A program made the translations under genes and the position numbers. Of a DNA stretch of 32,810 nucleotides, positions 22,894 to 31,447 are shown one piece after another. Source of the DNA: Pseudolabrys sp. (GTDB lineage Bacteria; Pseudomonadota; Alphaproteobacteria; Rhizobiales; Xanthobacteraceae). Position 1 is the first letter of the stretch, and each line of letters starts with the position of its first letter. The DNA lies in NCBI GenBank assembly GCA_009694265.1, contig SHVM01000022.1, positions 1 through 32,810 of the forward strand, read 5' to 3'. The notes under the pieces were generated by a model. That model did not search any database. It saw only the letters and a program-made list of their open reading frames with translations, and had not been told where the DNA came from.

Positions 22894-23825
22894 TTGTACT
22901 CGATCATCGCCTGTTTGCGAATTTCGTCCAAAAATTTCTTGGCTTCGGCTTCAAACCGTTTGGAGTAAATCTGCTCGCGCACTTCGCGCTTGACCGAAGA
23001 CTCCGCGATGCTTTCCTTCTTATCGCAAAGCGCATACATCTGCAGACCCTGCGCTGTCACTTCCGGCATGCTCAGCTGGCCGATCTGCATGTTGCCCAAC
23101 AGCTCGCGCAATTGCGGCGCCAGATCGGCCGAGCTTCGATGCAGCGGCTCGCGCACCGCGACGTCGCGCAGCGCGCGCGCCAATGCCAGTCCCTCGTTGC
23201 ACGTGGTGAAACGGCTGCGCAAATTTTCGGCCTCGCGGCGCTTGGCGCCCATGATGGCTTCGCTCGATCCGCGTGCGACCACGATCGTGACCGGGTAGAG
23301 CGTGTAAATATAGCCGACCGTCGCATTCTCGCCTTCATTGCGCGTGCGCAGCGCGTTGGCGATGTCGGATTCACCGACCTGCAACGAAGAACCGAATTTG
23401 CCGCGGATCAATTGATTCCAGGTCAGCTCCGCGCGCATGCGCGCCTTGAGGGTGCTCGCGGAAATACCGCCGCGTTCGAGCATCACGGTGAATTGCTGCG
23501 GCGTGAGACGCTGGCGCTGCGCCAAACTATCGAAGGCAGCATCGACTTCCGAGTCGCTCACGTCCAGGCCATACACCTTGGCCTTTGCGATCTTGAGCCG
23601 GTCGTTGATCAGTTCGTTGATAACGTCTTGGCGCGGCAGGGTCTTTTGGGTCGAGTTGGTGATAAGCTTGCTGCGCTGCTGGATGTCGAGCTCGGTGATC
23701 GGTGAGCCATTGGCGACAACCACCACCTGCGCATTGACGGCCGCCGGCGCGGCAAGGACCGCGGCGATGACCGCGCCCGTCAGCCATCGCCGAATGGGCC
23801 GAAGTTTTACGCTCATTCCCGGCAT
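22890..23825 (-). CDS. surA: SurA-like periplasmic chaperone/peptidyl-prolyl isomerase
   Basis: SurA escorts unfolded outer-membrane proteins, including LptD, across the periplasm. The protein has a signal peptide (RRWLTGAVIAAVLAAPAAVNA before QV), then a SurA N-terminal chaperone domain beginning VVVVANGSPITELDIQQRSKLI. The second half (about residues 180-290) looks like a single diverged parvulin domain; Escherichia coli SurA has two and is about 430 residues. I place the start at the ATG 23823-23825, with GTGGA 8 bases upstream. The open frame extends to 23867, but that would give a longer, less hydrophobic leader. The stop overlaps pdxA, and the gene follows lptD by 54 bases, the same order as in Escherichia coli. 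Confidence 0.85.
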   Translation of the reverse strand: MPGMSVKLRPIRRWLTGAVIAAVLAAPAAVNAQVVVVANGSPITELDIQQRSKLITNSTQKTLPRQDVINELINDRLKIAKAKVYGLDVSDSEVDAAFDSLAQRQRLTPQQFTVMLERGGISASTLKARMRAELTWNQLIRGKFGSSLQVGESDIANALRTRNEGENATVGYIYTLYPVTIVVARGSSEAIMGAKRREAENLRSRFTTCNEGLALARALRDVAVREPLHRSSADLAPQLRELLGNMQIGQLSMPEVTAQGLQMYALCDKKESIAESSVKREVREQIYSKRFEAEAKKFLDEIRKQAMIEYK

Positions 23826-23879
23826 TGCGATATCCACTGTCTCAGGCACGCCGGCGATCTGATGCATCGCCGTGTTGCG

Positions 23880-26366
23880 TCAGAGCCAGCCCACGCTTCC
23901 CACCGATTGATTGTACGACGTGCCGCCGAGCGTGCGCAGACTCAATTGCAGCATGATCTGATGGTTGGCCGATACGTTTCCGCTGTAGGTGTAATTTGTA
24001 ATGTAATTCAGGGCCAAGATGAGGCATTCGTCGATATAGCCAATGCCAAGGCGGGTCTGGTCGAATTTCCCGGCATTGATGTCGTAACGCGCCGCGCCCG
24101 AGAGCACCCAATTGGCGTCGAGCTTGACCGAGCTCGTGCCCAGCATGCCCTGGCGGCGATTCAGGAAGCCAAGTTCAGGCTGCGCGGCATAGTCGCCATA
24201 AAGCATGCTAACATTCCAGCGATCAAATTTGGCGCTGGCCTCGAGTTCCGTCCGCTTCGTGATGAACTTTTCGTTGTCGAAGCGGAAGCGCGAGGTAAAC
24301 GTAAAGGTGCTGTTGGGCTGGTATGAGGCCCTCGCAACATAGTCGGAGCGCCTGCTGTCGAGGCCGCTGTCGAGGCCGGTATTGGTTGTGCCTCCTTGCG
24401 CGAAGGAATTCTCTCCGAACAGCTGGTAGGACTGGCCGAACAGCATATTGACGAAGCCGCCCTGATTGAACTGCGCGGTATATTGCGTGCCGTAATTGGC
24501 GCGTCCGCCGCCTTCGACCCGATCCCAGCCGGCGAATTTGTCGACGCGGAACAAATTGCTGTCGTCGAAGATCAGGCTTTGCGCGTCCTCGTTTGGCCAG
24601 CGTCCGACCTGAGACTCGTTCGGGCGCGCGATAATTTGGGCGATCGGCCCCACGGTCTGCGTGCCCCAAGCCTGCGTGCTGATGAACGGATAGCGGTACT
24701 CCAATCCAACGGTCGGCATCGCGCGGACCAGGTTCGTTTCGCCGGTGCTGATGTAATTGGACACGCCGACTTCGTTTTTGATGTGCATGGAGCCGGCATC
24801 GACGCGCACCGAAGCAAACGGAGTAAATACCTGGCCGTACTGGTCGGTGATGCTGCGCCGCCAATGGGTCTCCGACGAGAAGCGGCTATAGGTGCCGGGA
24901 ATGCCGCGCAGCAAGCAGTTTCTGGTGGTCTTGATCGCCGGGTCGGCGGTCTGCGCGCAGGCGCGGTTGCTCAGCGCGGTCTGGGTGATCGGATCGAAAT
25001 TGGCCTGGTTTCGCGTCAGGCTAGTGAAATTGAACTTGGTGCCGAGTTCGCCGCCCATAATTGGATGGTCGAAAGTGTAGGTGTAATCGACCACCGGATG
25101 GATGACTGGAATCTGTGACTGCGAGTCCGCCTCCGAGAAGCCGAGGTAATGAATGCTGCGTGCGTCGAAATAGCTGCGATTGCCTTTGCCGGCGATATAA
25201 ATCTGCGAGACGCCTTCGCTGGCGCCGGTCTGCATCGGATCGTTGATCCGATAGCGCGACAGATACGGATTGTAGTCTTGCAGGAACGTCTTGTCGGAAA
25301 GCATCAGGGCGTCCCAACCCCACACCCATTTGTTGGTGAGCGCGAATTGGCCGGCGGTCTCCACACTGCCGCGGTAATCGCGATAGCCGGGCGTCGTGGT
25401 GCCGTCGCTGCGCTGGAAGTTATTTTTGTCGAGCTGGCGAATGCCGGCGGCACGGATTTCGTAAGCGCCGTTAAGCAGGCGCTGGCGGAATTCGCCCTGC
25501 AGCAGCGGACCCTGCTTGGAAGTGATCATCGGCGCGAAGGTCGCGTCGTAGTCCGGCGCCAGCGCCCAATAGTAGGGCACCTCGAGCCCGACGCCGTATT
25601 TCGAATTCGATGAAATTGTTGACGTCAGCACGCCGGTCTTGCGCTTGACGGTCGGATCGGGCGCCGAGAAATAGGGCAGCCATGCCATCGGCTGGCCGAA
25701 GAATTCGAGGCGGGCGTCCTCGTAATACATCATCTTCTCGCCTTGGTCGTGGATGATGCGCGCGGCCTTCACCTGCCACAGCGGCGGCTTTTTCGGATCG
25801 TCCTTGCAGGCCGCGCAGGCGGTGTAGACGCCGTTATGAAAGACGGTGTAGTTGCCGCTCGACCGCTCGGCGCGGGCGGCGGCCATGCGGGTTTGATCGG
25901 GGGCATCGAGTCGCAGCGAGTCGACGAAGCCGTCGCGATAGTCGTCCGCCAGGTCCATGATCTCGCCATAGGTGACCTTGCCGTCCTCTTCGGTCAGCCG
26001 GACATTGCCCTCGGCGTGCAGGCGCTTGGTCTTTTGATCGTAGATCACCTTGTCGGCTTCGATGGTGGCGCCGCCATAATAGATTTGCACGTTGCCGACG
26101 GCGGCGACCCGATGATTGGTGTAGTCGTAGTTGATCTCGCGCGCCTGCACGAGCATCTGCTTTTGCCCGGACTTGTCGCGCTCAATGGCGATCTTGGATT
26201 TTTTTGCCGCCGGCGGCGGTGACGGGAAACTCAATTGCTGCGCGAACGCCGGCGCAGACGCGATCAAGCCGCCGCAAGCCATAAGGCTGAGGGCGGCAAC
26301 AAAACATGCAACGCCACGGCGGTGAGGCCGGGGCGCTGGTGGACGAGCGCTAGCCAGCCCCGCCAT
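23880..26366 (-). CDS. lptD: LPS-assembly outer-membrane protein LptD
   Basis: LptD is the outer-membrane barrel that, with LptE, inserts lipopolysaccharide into the outer leaflet. The 828-residue protein has a signal peptide ending at APAFA, an N-terminal OstA/jellyroll domain (residues about 60-150, with AVGNVQIYYGGATIEADKV), and a long beta-strand-rich barrel. An ACAAC pair in the N-terminal half and two more cysteines in SNRAC and RNCLL could form disulfides, but the adjacent Cys-Cys of Escherichia coli LptD is reduced to one cysteine (DECLILAL). The start is the ATG at 26364-26366, preceded by a perfect AGGAGG and overlapping the lptG stop; the frame further upstream lies inside lptG. 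LptA, LptB and LptC are not in the window. Confidence 0.96.
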   Translation of the reverse strand: MAGLASARPPAPRPHRRGVACFVAALSLMACGGLIASAPAFAQQLSFPSPPPAAKKSKIAIERDKSGQKQMLVQAREINYDYTNHRVAAVGNVQIYYGGATIEADKVIYDQKTKRLHAEGNVRLTEEDGKVTYGEIMDLADDYRDGFVDSLRLDAPDQTRMAAARAERSSGNYTVFHNGVYTACAACKDDPKKPPLWQVKAARIIHDQGEKMMYYEDARLEFFGQPMAWLPYFSAPDPTVKRKTGVLTSTISSNSKYGVGLEVPYYWALAPDYDATFAPMITSKQGPLLQGEFRQRLLNGAYEIRAAGIRQLDKNNFQRSDGTTTPGYRDYRGSVETAGQFALTNKWVWGWDALMLSDKTFLQDYNPYLSRYRINDPMQTGASEGVSQIYIAGKGNRSYFDARSIHYLGFSEADSQSQIPVIHPVVDYTYTFDHPIMGGELGTKFNFTSLTRNQANFDPITQTALSNRACAQTADPAIKTTRNCLLRGIPGTYSRFSSETHWRRSITDQYGQVFTPFASVRVDAGSMHIKNEVGVSNYISTGETNLVRAMPTVGLEYRYPFISTQAWGTQTVGPIAQIIARPNESQVGRWPNEDAQSLIFDDSNLFRVDKFAGWDRVEGGGRANYGTQYTAQFNQGGFVNMLFGQSYQLFGENSFAQGGTTNTGLDSGLDSRRSDYVARASYQPNSTFTFTSRFRFDNEKFITKRTELEASAKFDRWNVSMLYGDYAAQPELGFLNRRQGMLGTSSVKLDANWVLSGAARYDINAGKFDQTRLGIGYIDECLILALNYITNYTYSGNVSANHQIMLQLSLRTLGGTSYNQSVGSVGWL

Positions 26367-27463
26367 CACCCGTCCTCCTGGTACAACAACGCAATAAACC
26401 CCGTCAGACCCCCGACAAGCACAGGCAACCACGCTGCTGCCACCGGGTGCATCAGCTCGGCCTTGCTGAAATCCTCAGTCACTTTCGACAAAACATAAAG
26501 CAGAAAGCCCGCGGCCATGCCACTTAAAACCATCTTTTGGACCCCGCCAAAGCGGAAGAACCGTAAACTGACGGCGGCGGCAAGGAAAACCATGGCGGCA
26601 AGAAAAAATGGCCGGGCTAGAAGCTTCTGAAACTGCAATCTATAGCCTGCGGCGCCCAATCCAGCCTGTTCTGCGATCTTGATATACAGTGGGAGTTCCC
26701 AAAATGGGACGGTCTCTGGCGTCGCAAAGCTTTCACGAACTTGTTCCGGTGTCAGGCTGGTCTTGAGAAGATACACGGCCTGATCGACTGGCAAGGTGCC
26801 GAGTGCATAGACCCGGGCATCGAGCAGCTGCCAGACGCCGGGTTCCAGCACCGCCGCGCGCGCCTCGATGCGGTTCTTGAACTGACCGGCCTTGTCGAAG
26901 GTGAACACCGACACGCCGCTGAGCCCGACGCCCTGGTCGCGGCTCGATTTGGCGCCGATGATGGCCTGGCCGTCGTCGCTGCGCTGGCTGACCCAGAAGT
27001 TGCCGCCACTGCCGCGCAGCGCCGACGGGTTTTGCCCGAACAGCTCGGCTTCGTATCGCTTCGAGCGCTCCTGCAGGATGGCGGAGATGGGATTGTAGAC
27101 GGTGGTGGCCAAAATCCCGAGCAGGAAGGCTACCACCAGCGCCGGCGAGATGAATTGCCAGGCCGACATGCCGGCGGCGCGCGCCACCACCAGTTCCAGC
27201 CGCCGCGATAAATTGAGATAGCTATACATCGCGCCGATCAGCACGCAGAACGGCAGAATCCGCTCGGTCACCTGCGGTACCCGGAAGAACGAGGTCTTGG
27301 CCACCAGGATCGCCGAGACATTCGGGACGTCGTTGGCACGGCGCATCAGCTCGATATAGTCGAGCAAGGTGACCAGCGCGAAAATGCCGGCGAATACCAG
27401 CAGCACCGCGCTCAGGAAGCGCAGGCCGAAATATCGCGCGAGTGTTCCCCCGACTATCGACAT
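26366..27463 (-). CDS. lptG: LPS export ABC transporter permease LptG
   Basis: LptG pairs with LptF in the inner membrane to extract lipopolysaccharide using LptB ATPase energy. The 365-residue protein has the YjgP/YjgQ layout: three N-terminal membrane helices (starting RYFGLRFLSAVLLVFAGIFA), a periplasmic beta-jellyroll (about residues 130-260), and three C-terminal helices. The cytoplasmic coupling segment ARAAGMSAWQFISP is conserved. Its stop overlaps the lptD start, so export permease and outer-membrane translocon are translated together. It starts 19 bases after lptF. Confidence 0.95.
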   Translation of the reverse strand: MSIVGGTLARYFGLRFLSAVLLVFAGIFALVTLLDYIELMRRANDVPNVSAILVAKTSFFRVPQVTERILPFCVLIGAMYSYLNLSRRLELVVARAAGMSAWQFISPALVVAFLLGILATTVYNPISAILQERSKRYEAELFGQNPSALRGSGGNFWVSQRSDDGQAIIGAKSSRDQGVGLSGVSVFTFDKAGQFKNRIEARAAVLEPGVWQLLDARVYALGTLPVDQAVYLLKTSLTPEQVRESFATPETVPFWELPLYIKIAEQAGLGAAGYRLQFQKLLARPFFLAAMVFLAAAVSLRFFRFGGVQKMVLSGMAAGFLLYVLSKVTEDFSKAELMHPVAAAWLPVLVGGLTGFIALLYQEDG

Positions 27464-27482
27464 GAATGTTTCTTGGGATGTT

Positions 27483-28643
27483 TCATGGCGTGGCGAAACG
27501 TTGGGTGATGCGCTCGGTGAGCGCGGCGAGCCAATTGGTGAGGAATGCCGGCGGCTCCAGGATCAGGCCGCGGCGGATCACGTAAAGTCCAAGGGCGAAA
27601 GCGGCGGCGATCGCCACATATTGCAGCCAAAGCATCCACGGCATGGTAGCGCCGAGCACGGTGGCGGCAAATCCGATGAGGCGCAGCAGCGCCACACCGC
27701 CGATGGCGCCGATCATCGACAGCGTACGGCTTTGTCTTGTGGTGCGCGGCGCGCCGAGATAGGCGAAGGCGATCACCACAAAAGCCAGCGGATACAACGG
27801 CGCGATCAGCCGGTCGTGCAGTTCGGCGCGGAACTGGCCCGGCTGCTCGATGTAGAACTGATCCTTCGGATCGGGAAACAGCAGCTGCCAAAGGTAGCGC
27901 TCGCGGATCGAATATTTCACCGACTGCCGCCCGCCGGCGAACTGCGAGAGATCGTAGGCGTTGCGATCGAATACCACCATTGCCGGATCGCGTTCGCTGG
28001 CCTGCTGGCGCTGCAGGATGCCCTTCTGCAAGATCAGATACGTGCCGTTGTCGTTGTCCAGCAACTCGCCGGATTCCGACACAACGGTGATGCGATCGGC
28101 CGGATTGCGCCGGTCGTCGAGGAAAATCCCGATCAGCTGGCCGTTGCTGCGGCGCTCGCGAATATGGATGGTGACGCCATTTTCGATCTGGGTGAAGCGG
28201 CCGGGCTGCACGATGGTGCTCACCACATTGGCGCGCACCTCGGTGAGCCAGTCGCGCAGCATGCGCAGGCCCTTGGGCGCGAAATAGGCGCTGATCGCCG
28301 TCACCAGCAGCGAGACCACGATCGCTACCGACATGAAGGCGCGGAACAGGAACCACGGCGACATGCCGGACGCATTCATCACGATGATTTCGGAATCGGT
28401 CGACAGCTTGTTCAGCACATGCGCGACCGCGATCAATAGCGCGATCGGCGCGATCACCAGGACGAGTAGTGGAATGATCAGGCCGGTAATGCCGACGAAT
28501 ATCAGGATGTTCTGACCCTGGTTGGTCATCAGGTCGATGTCGCGCAACGCCTGCGTGACCCAGATCACGGCGGTCAAACTGACGAGCACGACAACGAAAG
28601 CACCGAACGTCGTGCGGAAAATATATCGGCTGATGGACCCCAT
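27483..28643 (-). CDS. lptF: LPS export ABC transporter permease LptF
   Basis: LptF is the second permease of the LptB2FG lipopolysaccharide extractor. The 386-residue protein starts MGSISRYIFRTTFGAFVVVL, has the expected 3 + 3 membrane helices around a periplasmic jellyroll, and carries the coupling motif MNASGMSPWFLF. The frame remains open for 116 codons upstream to 28991, but those residues do not resemble LptF. The ATG at 28641-28643 is chosen because the first membrane helix starts directly after it and a GGGGGA lies upstream. It is divergent from pepA and is the first gene of the envelope operon. Confidence 0.95.
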   Translation of the reverse strand: MGSISRYIFRTTFGAFVVVLVSLTAVIWVTQALRDIDLMTNQGQNILIFVGITGLIIPLLVLVIAPIALLIAVAHVLNKLSTDSEIIVMNASGMSPWFLFRAFMSVAIVVSLLVTAISAYFAPKGLRMLRDWLTEVRANVVSTIVQPGRFTQIENGVTIHIRERRSNGQLIGIFLDDRRNPADRITVVSESGELLDNDNGTYLILQKGILQRQQASERDPAMVVFDRNAYDLSQFAGGRQSVKYSIRERYLWQLLFPDPKDQFYIEQPGQFRAELHDRLIAPLYPLAFVVIAFAYLGAPRTTRQSRTLSMIGAIGGVALLRLIGFAATVLGATMPWMLWLQYVAIAAAFALGLYVIRRGLILEPPAFLTNWLAALTERITQRFATP

Positions 28644-29015
28644 CCGCGTCGTCGTCCCCCAGTTCCGGCATACGCCGACCCCGCGCCCGGTTGCCCCACC
28701 GGACGCCAAGCATTTCAGCGTAAACCCAACCCCCAGTAGGTTTACCTTGATCCATCCACAAAGTGGCCGTGCAATGGCAAAGCCGTTGAACATGCACAAC
28801 AAAAAGTTAAACGCGGGCTGGGTCTTAGCCCTGATCGAAGCCTTGGGAAGACGATTCTGGTAAGCGAATAAGGCCTCCAGCACAGCCTGACCGCGAGCCT
28901 GGTTCCAAACCCCTGTGAAAAGGCACAAAACAAGGCCATTGGGGGCTTTCCAGAGCCCCTCCGGCCGCGCCATATGGGGTGCGAACATCATTTGCTCACG
29001 ATAGGACCGCTTCCC
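28644..29015. other. Divergent intergenic region between lptF and pepA
   Basis: These 372 bases contain no convincing gene. They should hold the promoters for the leftward lpt operon and the rightward pepA. Two structures stand out: the inverted repeat GTAAACC-N12-GGTTTAC (28720-28745) and a hairpin GGGGCT/AGCCCC (28942-28959) in the pepA leader. Minus-strand frames are open across the region, but their translations do not resemble protein. Confidence 0.5.
28720..28745. promoter_or_regulatory. Operator-like inverted repeat upstream of lptF
   Basis: Perfect 7-base arms GTAAACC and GGTTTAC flank a 12-base spacer, 77-102 bases before the lptF start. The centre-to-centre distance of the half-sites is about 19 bases, close to two helical turns, as for many dimeric regulators. 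No regulator is encoded nearby, so the binding protein is unknown. Confidence 0.35.
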
Positions 29016-30530
29016 ATGACCGACGCCCTGAAGCTCGGGTTTGGCCCCTTCACCTCTGCGGGCAAATTAGGCAGCTCGGGCGTCCTCATCGTGTTCTGCG
29101 ACGATGGGCTCAAATTCGGCGCCGCCAGCGCCAAGGCCCTGGGATCGGCCACTGGCCTGGTGGCGCGCGCCGCCAAAACCGAGCGATTCACCGGAAAAAG
29201 CGGTTCCGCATTGGAACTGATCGTGCCCGGGGGGCTCAATGTCGCCCGCCTGGTGGTGATCGGCACCGGCAAAGCCGCCGGTCTCGAAGCCAAGGAATTC
29301 CTCAAGCTTGGCGGCGCCGCCATGGGCAAGCTGCCGGCGAGCGCCAGCGAAGGCGTGGTGTTCGCTGAAACGTCCAAGGGCGCCATGACGGCCAACCAGG
29401 CGGCGGACCTGGCGCAAGGCGTGGTTCTGCGCGCTTATGCGTTCGACCGCTACAAGACCCAGCGCAAGGACGAGGACAAACCGCCGGCCAAGCGGAGCCT
29501 GACTGTTGCTACCGGCGACATCGCCGGTGCGCGCAAAGCCTATGAGAGCCGCGCCGGCGTAGCCTACGGCGTCCTGATGGCGCGCGATCTGGTCAACGAG
29601 CCGGCCAACGTCCTTCATCCGGAAGAATTCGCCCGCCGCACCTTGGCGCTGAAAAAAACCGGCGTCGCCGTCGAGGTGCTCGACATCGAGGCGATGAAGA
29701 AGCTCGGCATGGGCGCGCTGCTCGGCGTCGGCCAAGGATCGGTGCGCGAAAGCCGCGTCGTCGTGATGCGCTGGAACGGCGGGAAAAAATCCGACGCGCC
29801 GGTCGCCTTCATCGGCAAGGGCGTGTGCTTCGACACCGGCGGCATTTCGATCAAGCCGGCAGCCGCCATGGAGGACATGAAAGGCGACATGGCGGGCGCG
29901 GCCTGCGTGGTCGGGCTGATGCAGGCGCTGGCCGCGCGCAAAGCCAAGGTCAACGCGGTCGGCGTCATCGGCATTGTCGAGAACATGCCGGACGGCAATG
30001 CGCAGCGCCCGGGCGATATTGTGACGTCGATGTCGGGCCAGACCATCGAGATCATCAATACCGACGCCGAAGGCCGCCTCGTGCTGGCTGACGTGGTCTG
30101 GTACACGGCCAAGCGTTTCAAGCCGAAATTCATGGTAGATCTGGCGACGCTGACCGGAGCCATCATCGTCGCGCTCGGCCAGGAATATGCCGGCATGTTT
30201 TCCAACGACGACAAGCTCAGCGAACGCTTGACCAAAGCGGGCGAGGCGACCGGCGAACTGGTCTGGCGCATGCCGCTCAACGCCGCCTACGACAAGATGA
30301 TCGATTCCAAAATCGCCGACATGAAGAACACCGGCGGCAGCCGCTGGGGCGGCGCCATCACCGCGGCGCAATTCATCCAGCGCTTCGTGTCCGGCAAGAC
30401 GCCATGGGCGCATCTCGACATCGCCGGCACCGGCTTCGATTCACGGAGCAGCGATATCAACAAGAGCTGGGGCTCGGGCTGGGGCGTGCGGCTGCTCGAC
30501 CGGCTGGTGGCGGATTATTACGAGAAGTGA
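29016..30530 (+). CDS. pepA: Leucyl aminopeptidase (M17 family)
   Basis: PepA is a cytosolic, two-metal aminopeptidase that removes N-terminal residues from peptides; in Escherichia coli it also binds DNA in Xer recombination and carAB control. The 504-residue protein has the metal- and substrate-binding segment [15 protein letters not shown], then [11 protein letters not shown] and the M17 signature [12 protein letters not shown]. The ATG at 29016 is chosen because AGGA lies about 11 bases upstream and the sequence starts [10 protein letters not shown]. An upstream ATG at 28974 would add 14 unlikely residues. It is divergent from lptF, and pepA followed by holC matches the Escherichia coli order. 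Confidence 0.96.
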   Translation: MTDALKLGFGPFTSAGKLGSSGVLIVFCDDGLKFGAASAKALGSATGLVARAAKTERFTGKSGSALELIVPGGLNVARLVVIGTGKAAGLEAKEFLKLGGAAMGKLPASASEGVVFAETSKGAMTANQAADLAQGVVLRAYAFDRYKTQRKDEDKPPAKRSLTVATGDIAGARKAYESRAGVAYGVLMARDLVNEPANVLHPEEFARRTLALKKTGVAVEVLDIEAMKKLGMGALLGVGQGSVRESRVVVMRWNGGKKSDAPVAFIGKGVCFDTGGISIKPAAAMEDMKGDMAGAACVVGLMQALAARKAKVNAVGVIGIVENMPDGNAQRPGDIVTSMSGQTIEIINTDAEGRLVLADVVWYTAKRFKPKFMVDLATLTGAIIVALGQEYAGMFSNDDKLSERLTKAGEATGELVWRMPLNAAYDKMIDSKIADMKNTGGSRWGGAITAAQFIQRFVSGKTPWAHLDIAGTGFDSRSSDINKSWGSGWGVRLLDRLVADYYEK

Positions 30531-30579
30531 GGGCGCTCACTTCGTTTCGCCGTGCGCTAGGACGTGCTAAGTCTTCCGC

Positions 30580-30798
30580 ATGACGAAAGTCCTTGCAGAA
30601 GCTATCGCCAAGATCGAAGCCCTCCCCGAAGCTACGCAAGAACACGTCGCCCGCGAGTTGATTGCTTATCTCGAAAAACTCAGTGTGCTCCGCGCCGAGG
30701 TCGATATTGGCATTCGGCAGCTCGATGCCGGCAAAGGCAAAGAGCTTGATATCGAAGAATTTCTCCGGAAGGCCCGCGCTCAATATCGCAAAGGCTAG
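30580..30798 (+). CDS. Antitoxin-like small protein without an adjacent toxin
   Basis: This 72-residue, charged, helix-rich protein lies between pepA and holC, 49 bases after pepA and 9 before holC. The N-terminal half (AIAKIEALPEATQEHVARELIAYL when read across) resembles the short helix-forming antitoxin start. The C-terminal half, with IRQLDAGKGKELDIEEFLRKARA, resembles the toxin-wrapping tail of ParD-type type II antitoxins, where a Gly-containing turn precedes an acidic helix. No ParE/RelE-like toxin gene is next to it on either side. It could be an orphan antitoxin, a relic of a lost toxin-antitoxin pair, or a small regulator recruited to this operon. Family placement is by motif resemblance only. 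Confidence 0.55.
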   Translation: MTKVLAEAIAKIEALPEATQEHVARELIAYLEKLSVLRAEVDIGIRQLDAGKGKELDIEEFLRKARAQYRKG

Positions 30799-30807
30799 TT
30801 CGTCTCG

Positions 30808-31260
30808 ATGACCGAAATCCTGTTCTACCACCTGCAAGGCCAGAAGCTGGAAGGCGTGCTGACGCCGCTCTTGGAGAAGTCGCTTGAGCGCGGCTGGAAG
30901 GCGGTCGTGCAGGGCGCGTCCGAAGAACGCATCGAGGCGCTCGATGCGCATCTGTGGACTTACCGTGATGATGGGTTTCTTCCGCACGGCACCTGGCGCG
31001 AGCCGGATGCCGCGGCGCAGCCGGTGCTGCTGACGGTGAATGACGGCAATCCGAACGGATCAAACGTGCGCTTTCTGATCGAGGGCGTGCCGGTGCCGGC
31101 GGACGCCGGCAGTTATGCCCGCATCGTGCTGGTGTTCGACGGCGACGACGAGGATGCGGTCGCGAGCGCCCGCGCGCAGTGGGCCGACGCCAAGTCCAAG
31201 GGTTTCGAGGCGACTTATTGGCAGCCCGACGAACAAGGCCGCTGGGCGAAGATGGCGTGA
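30808..31260 (+). CDS. holC: DNA polymerase III chi subunit
   Basis: HolC (chi) connects the clamp-loader complex to single-stranded DNA-binding protein at the replication fork. The 150-residue protein starts MTEILFYHLQGQKLEGVL, with the conserved LLEKSLERGWKAVVQ, the WTYRDDGFLPHG motif, and a C-terminal RAQWADAKSKGFEATYWQ. Length is typical. The gene follows pepA with only the small antitoxin-like gene between them. A partner holD is not seen, as expected outside gammaproteobacteria. Confidence 0.95.
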   Translation: MTEILFYHLQGQKLEGVLTPLLEKSLERGWKAVVQGASEERIEALDAHLWTYRDDGFLPHGTWREPDAAAQPVLLTVNDGNPNGSNVRFLIEGVPVPADAGSYARIVLVFDGDDEDAVASARAQWADAKSKGFEATYWQPDEQGRWAKMA

Positions 31261-31316
31261 GCGCGCCCGCGCGCCCTTTTGGAACACGGGTGGCGAAGCT
31301 TGGCTAAGCCTGACCG

Positions 31317-31350
31317 ACTCGGCCAATGCCCTATAGTTCAATGGCCGAGT
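31317..31350. promoter_or_regulatory. Inverted repeat downstream of holC
   Basis: Perfect 9-base arms ACTCGGCCA (31317-31325) and TGGCCGAGT (31342-31350) flank a 16-base spacer. It lies 57 bases after the holC stop and 98 before the lipoprotein start. It may be a holC terminator (the loop is large and no T run follows) or an operator for the lipoprotein gene. Confidence 0.35.
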
Positions 31351-31373
31351 TAACGATCCGATCGGCCCACGGC

Positions 31374-31403
31374 TTGCCCCGTGCCATCGTGCTGACGCAA
31401 AAT
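31374..31403 (+). promoter_or_regulatory. Possible promoter for the lipoprotein gene
   Basis: TTGCCC (31374-31379) and CAAAAT (31398-31403) are separated by 18 bases, each matching four of six sigma-70 consensus bases. This would place transcription start near 31410, giving a leader of about 38 bases. The match is modest. Confidence 0.25.
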
Positions 31404-31447
31404 ACGTATTAAGGGACAAGAAGATAGATCGCCCGGGGGAAGCCGTT

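Noticed and set aside
28644-28991. 116-codon N-terminal extension of lptF
   Set aside because: The residues do not resemble LptF, and the first membrane helix follows directly after the ATG at 28643.
29067-30413. Long minus-strand open frame opposite pepA (448 codons)
   Set aside because: It is a shadow of the clear M17 aminopeptidase. Its His/Arg/Gly-rich translation is typical of antisense frames in GC-rich DNA.
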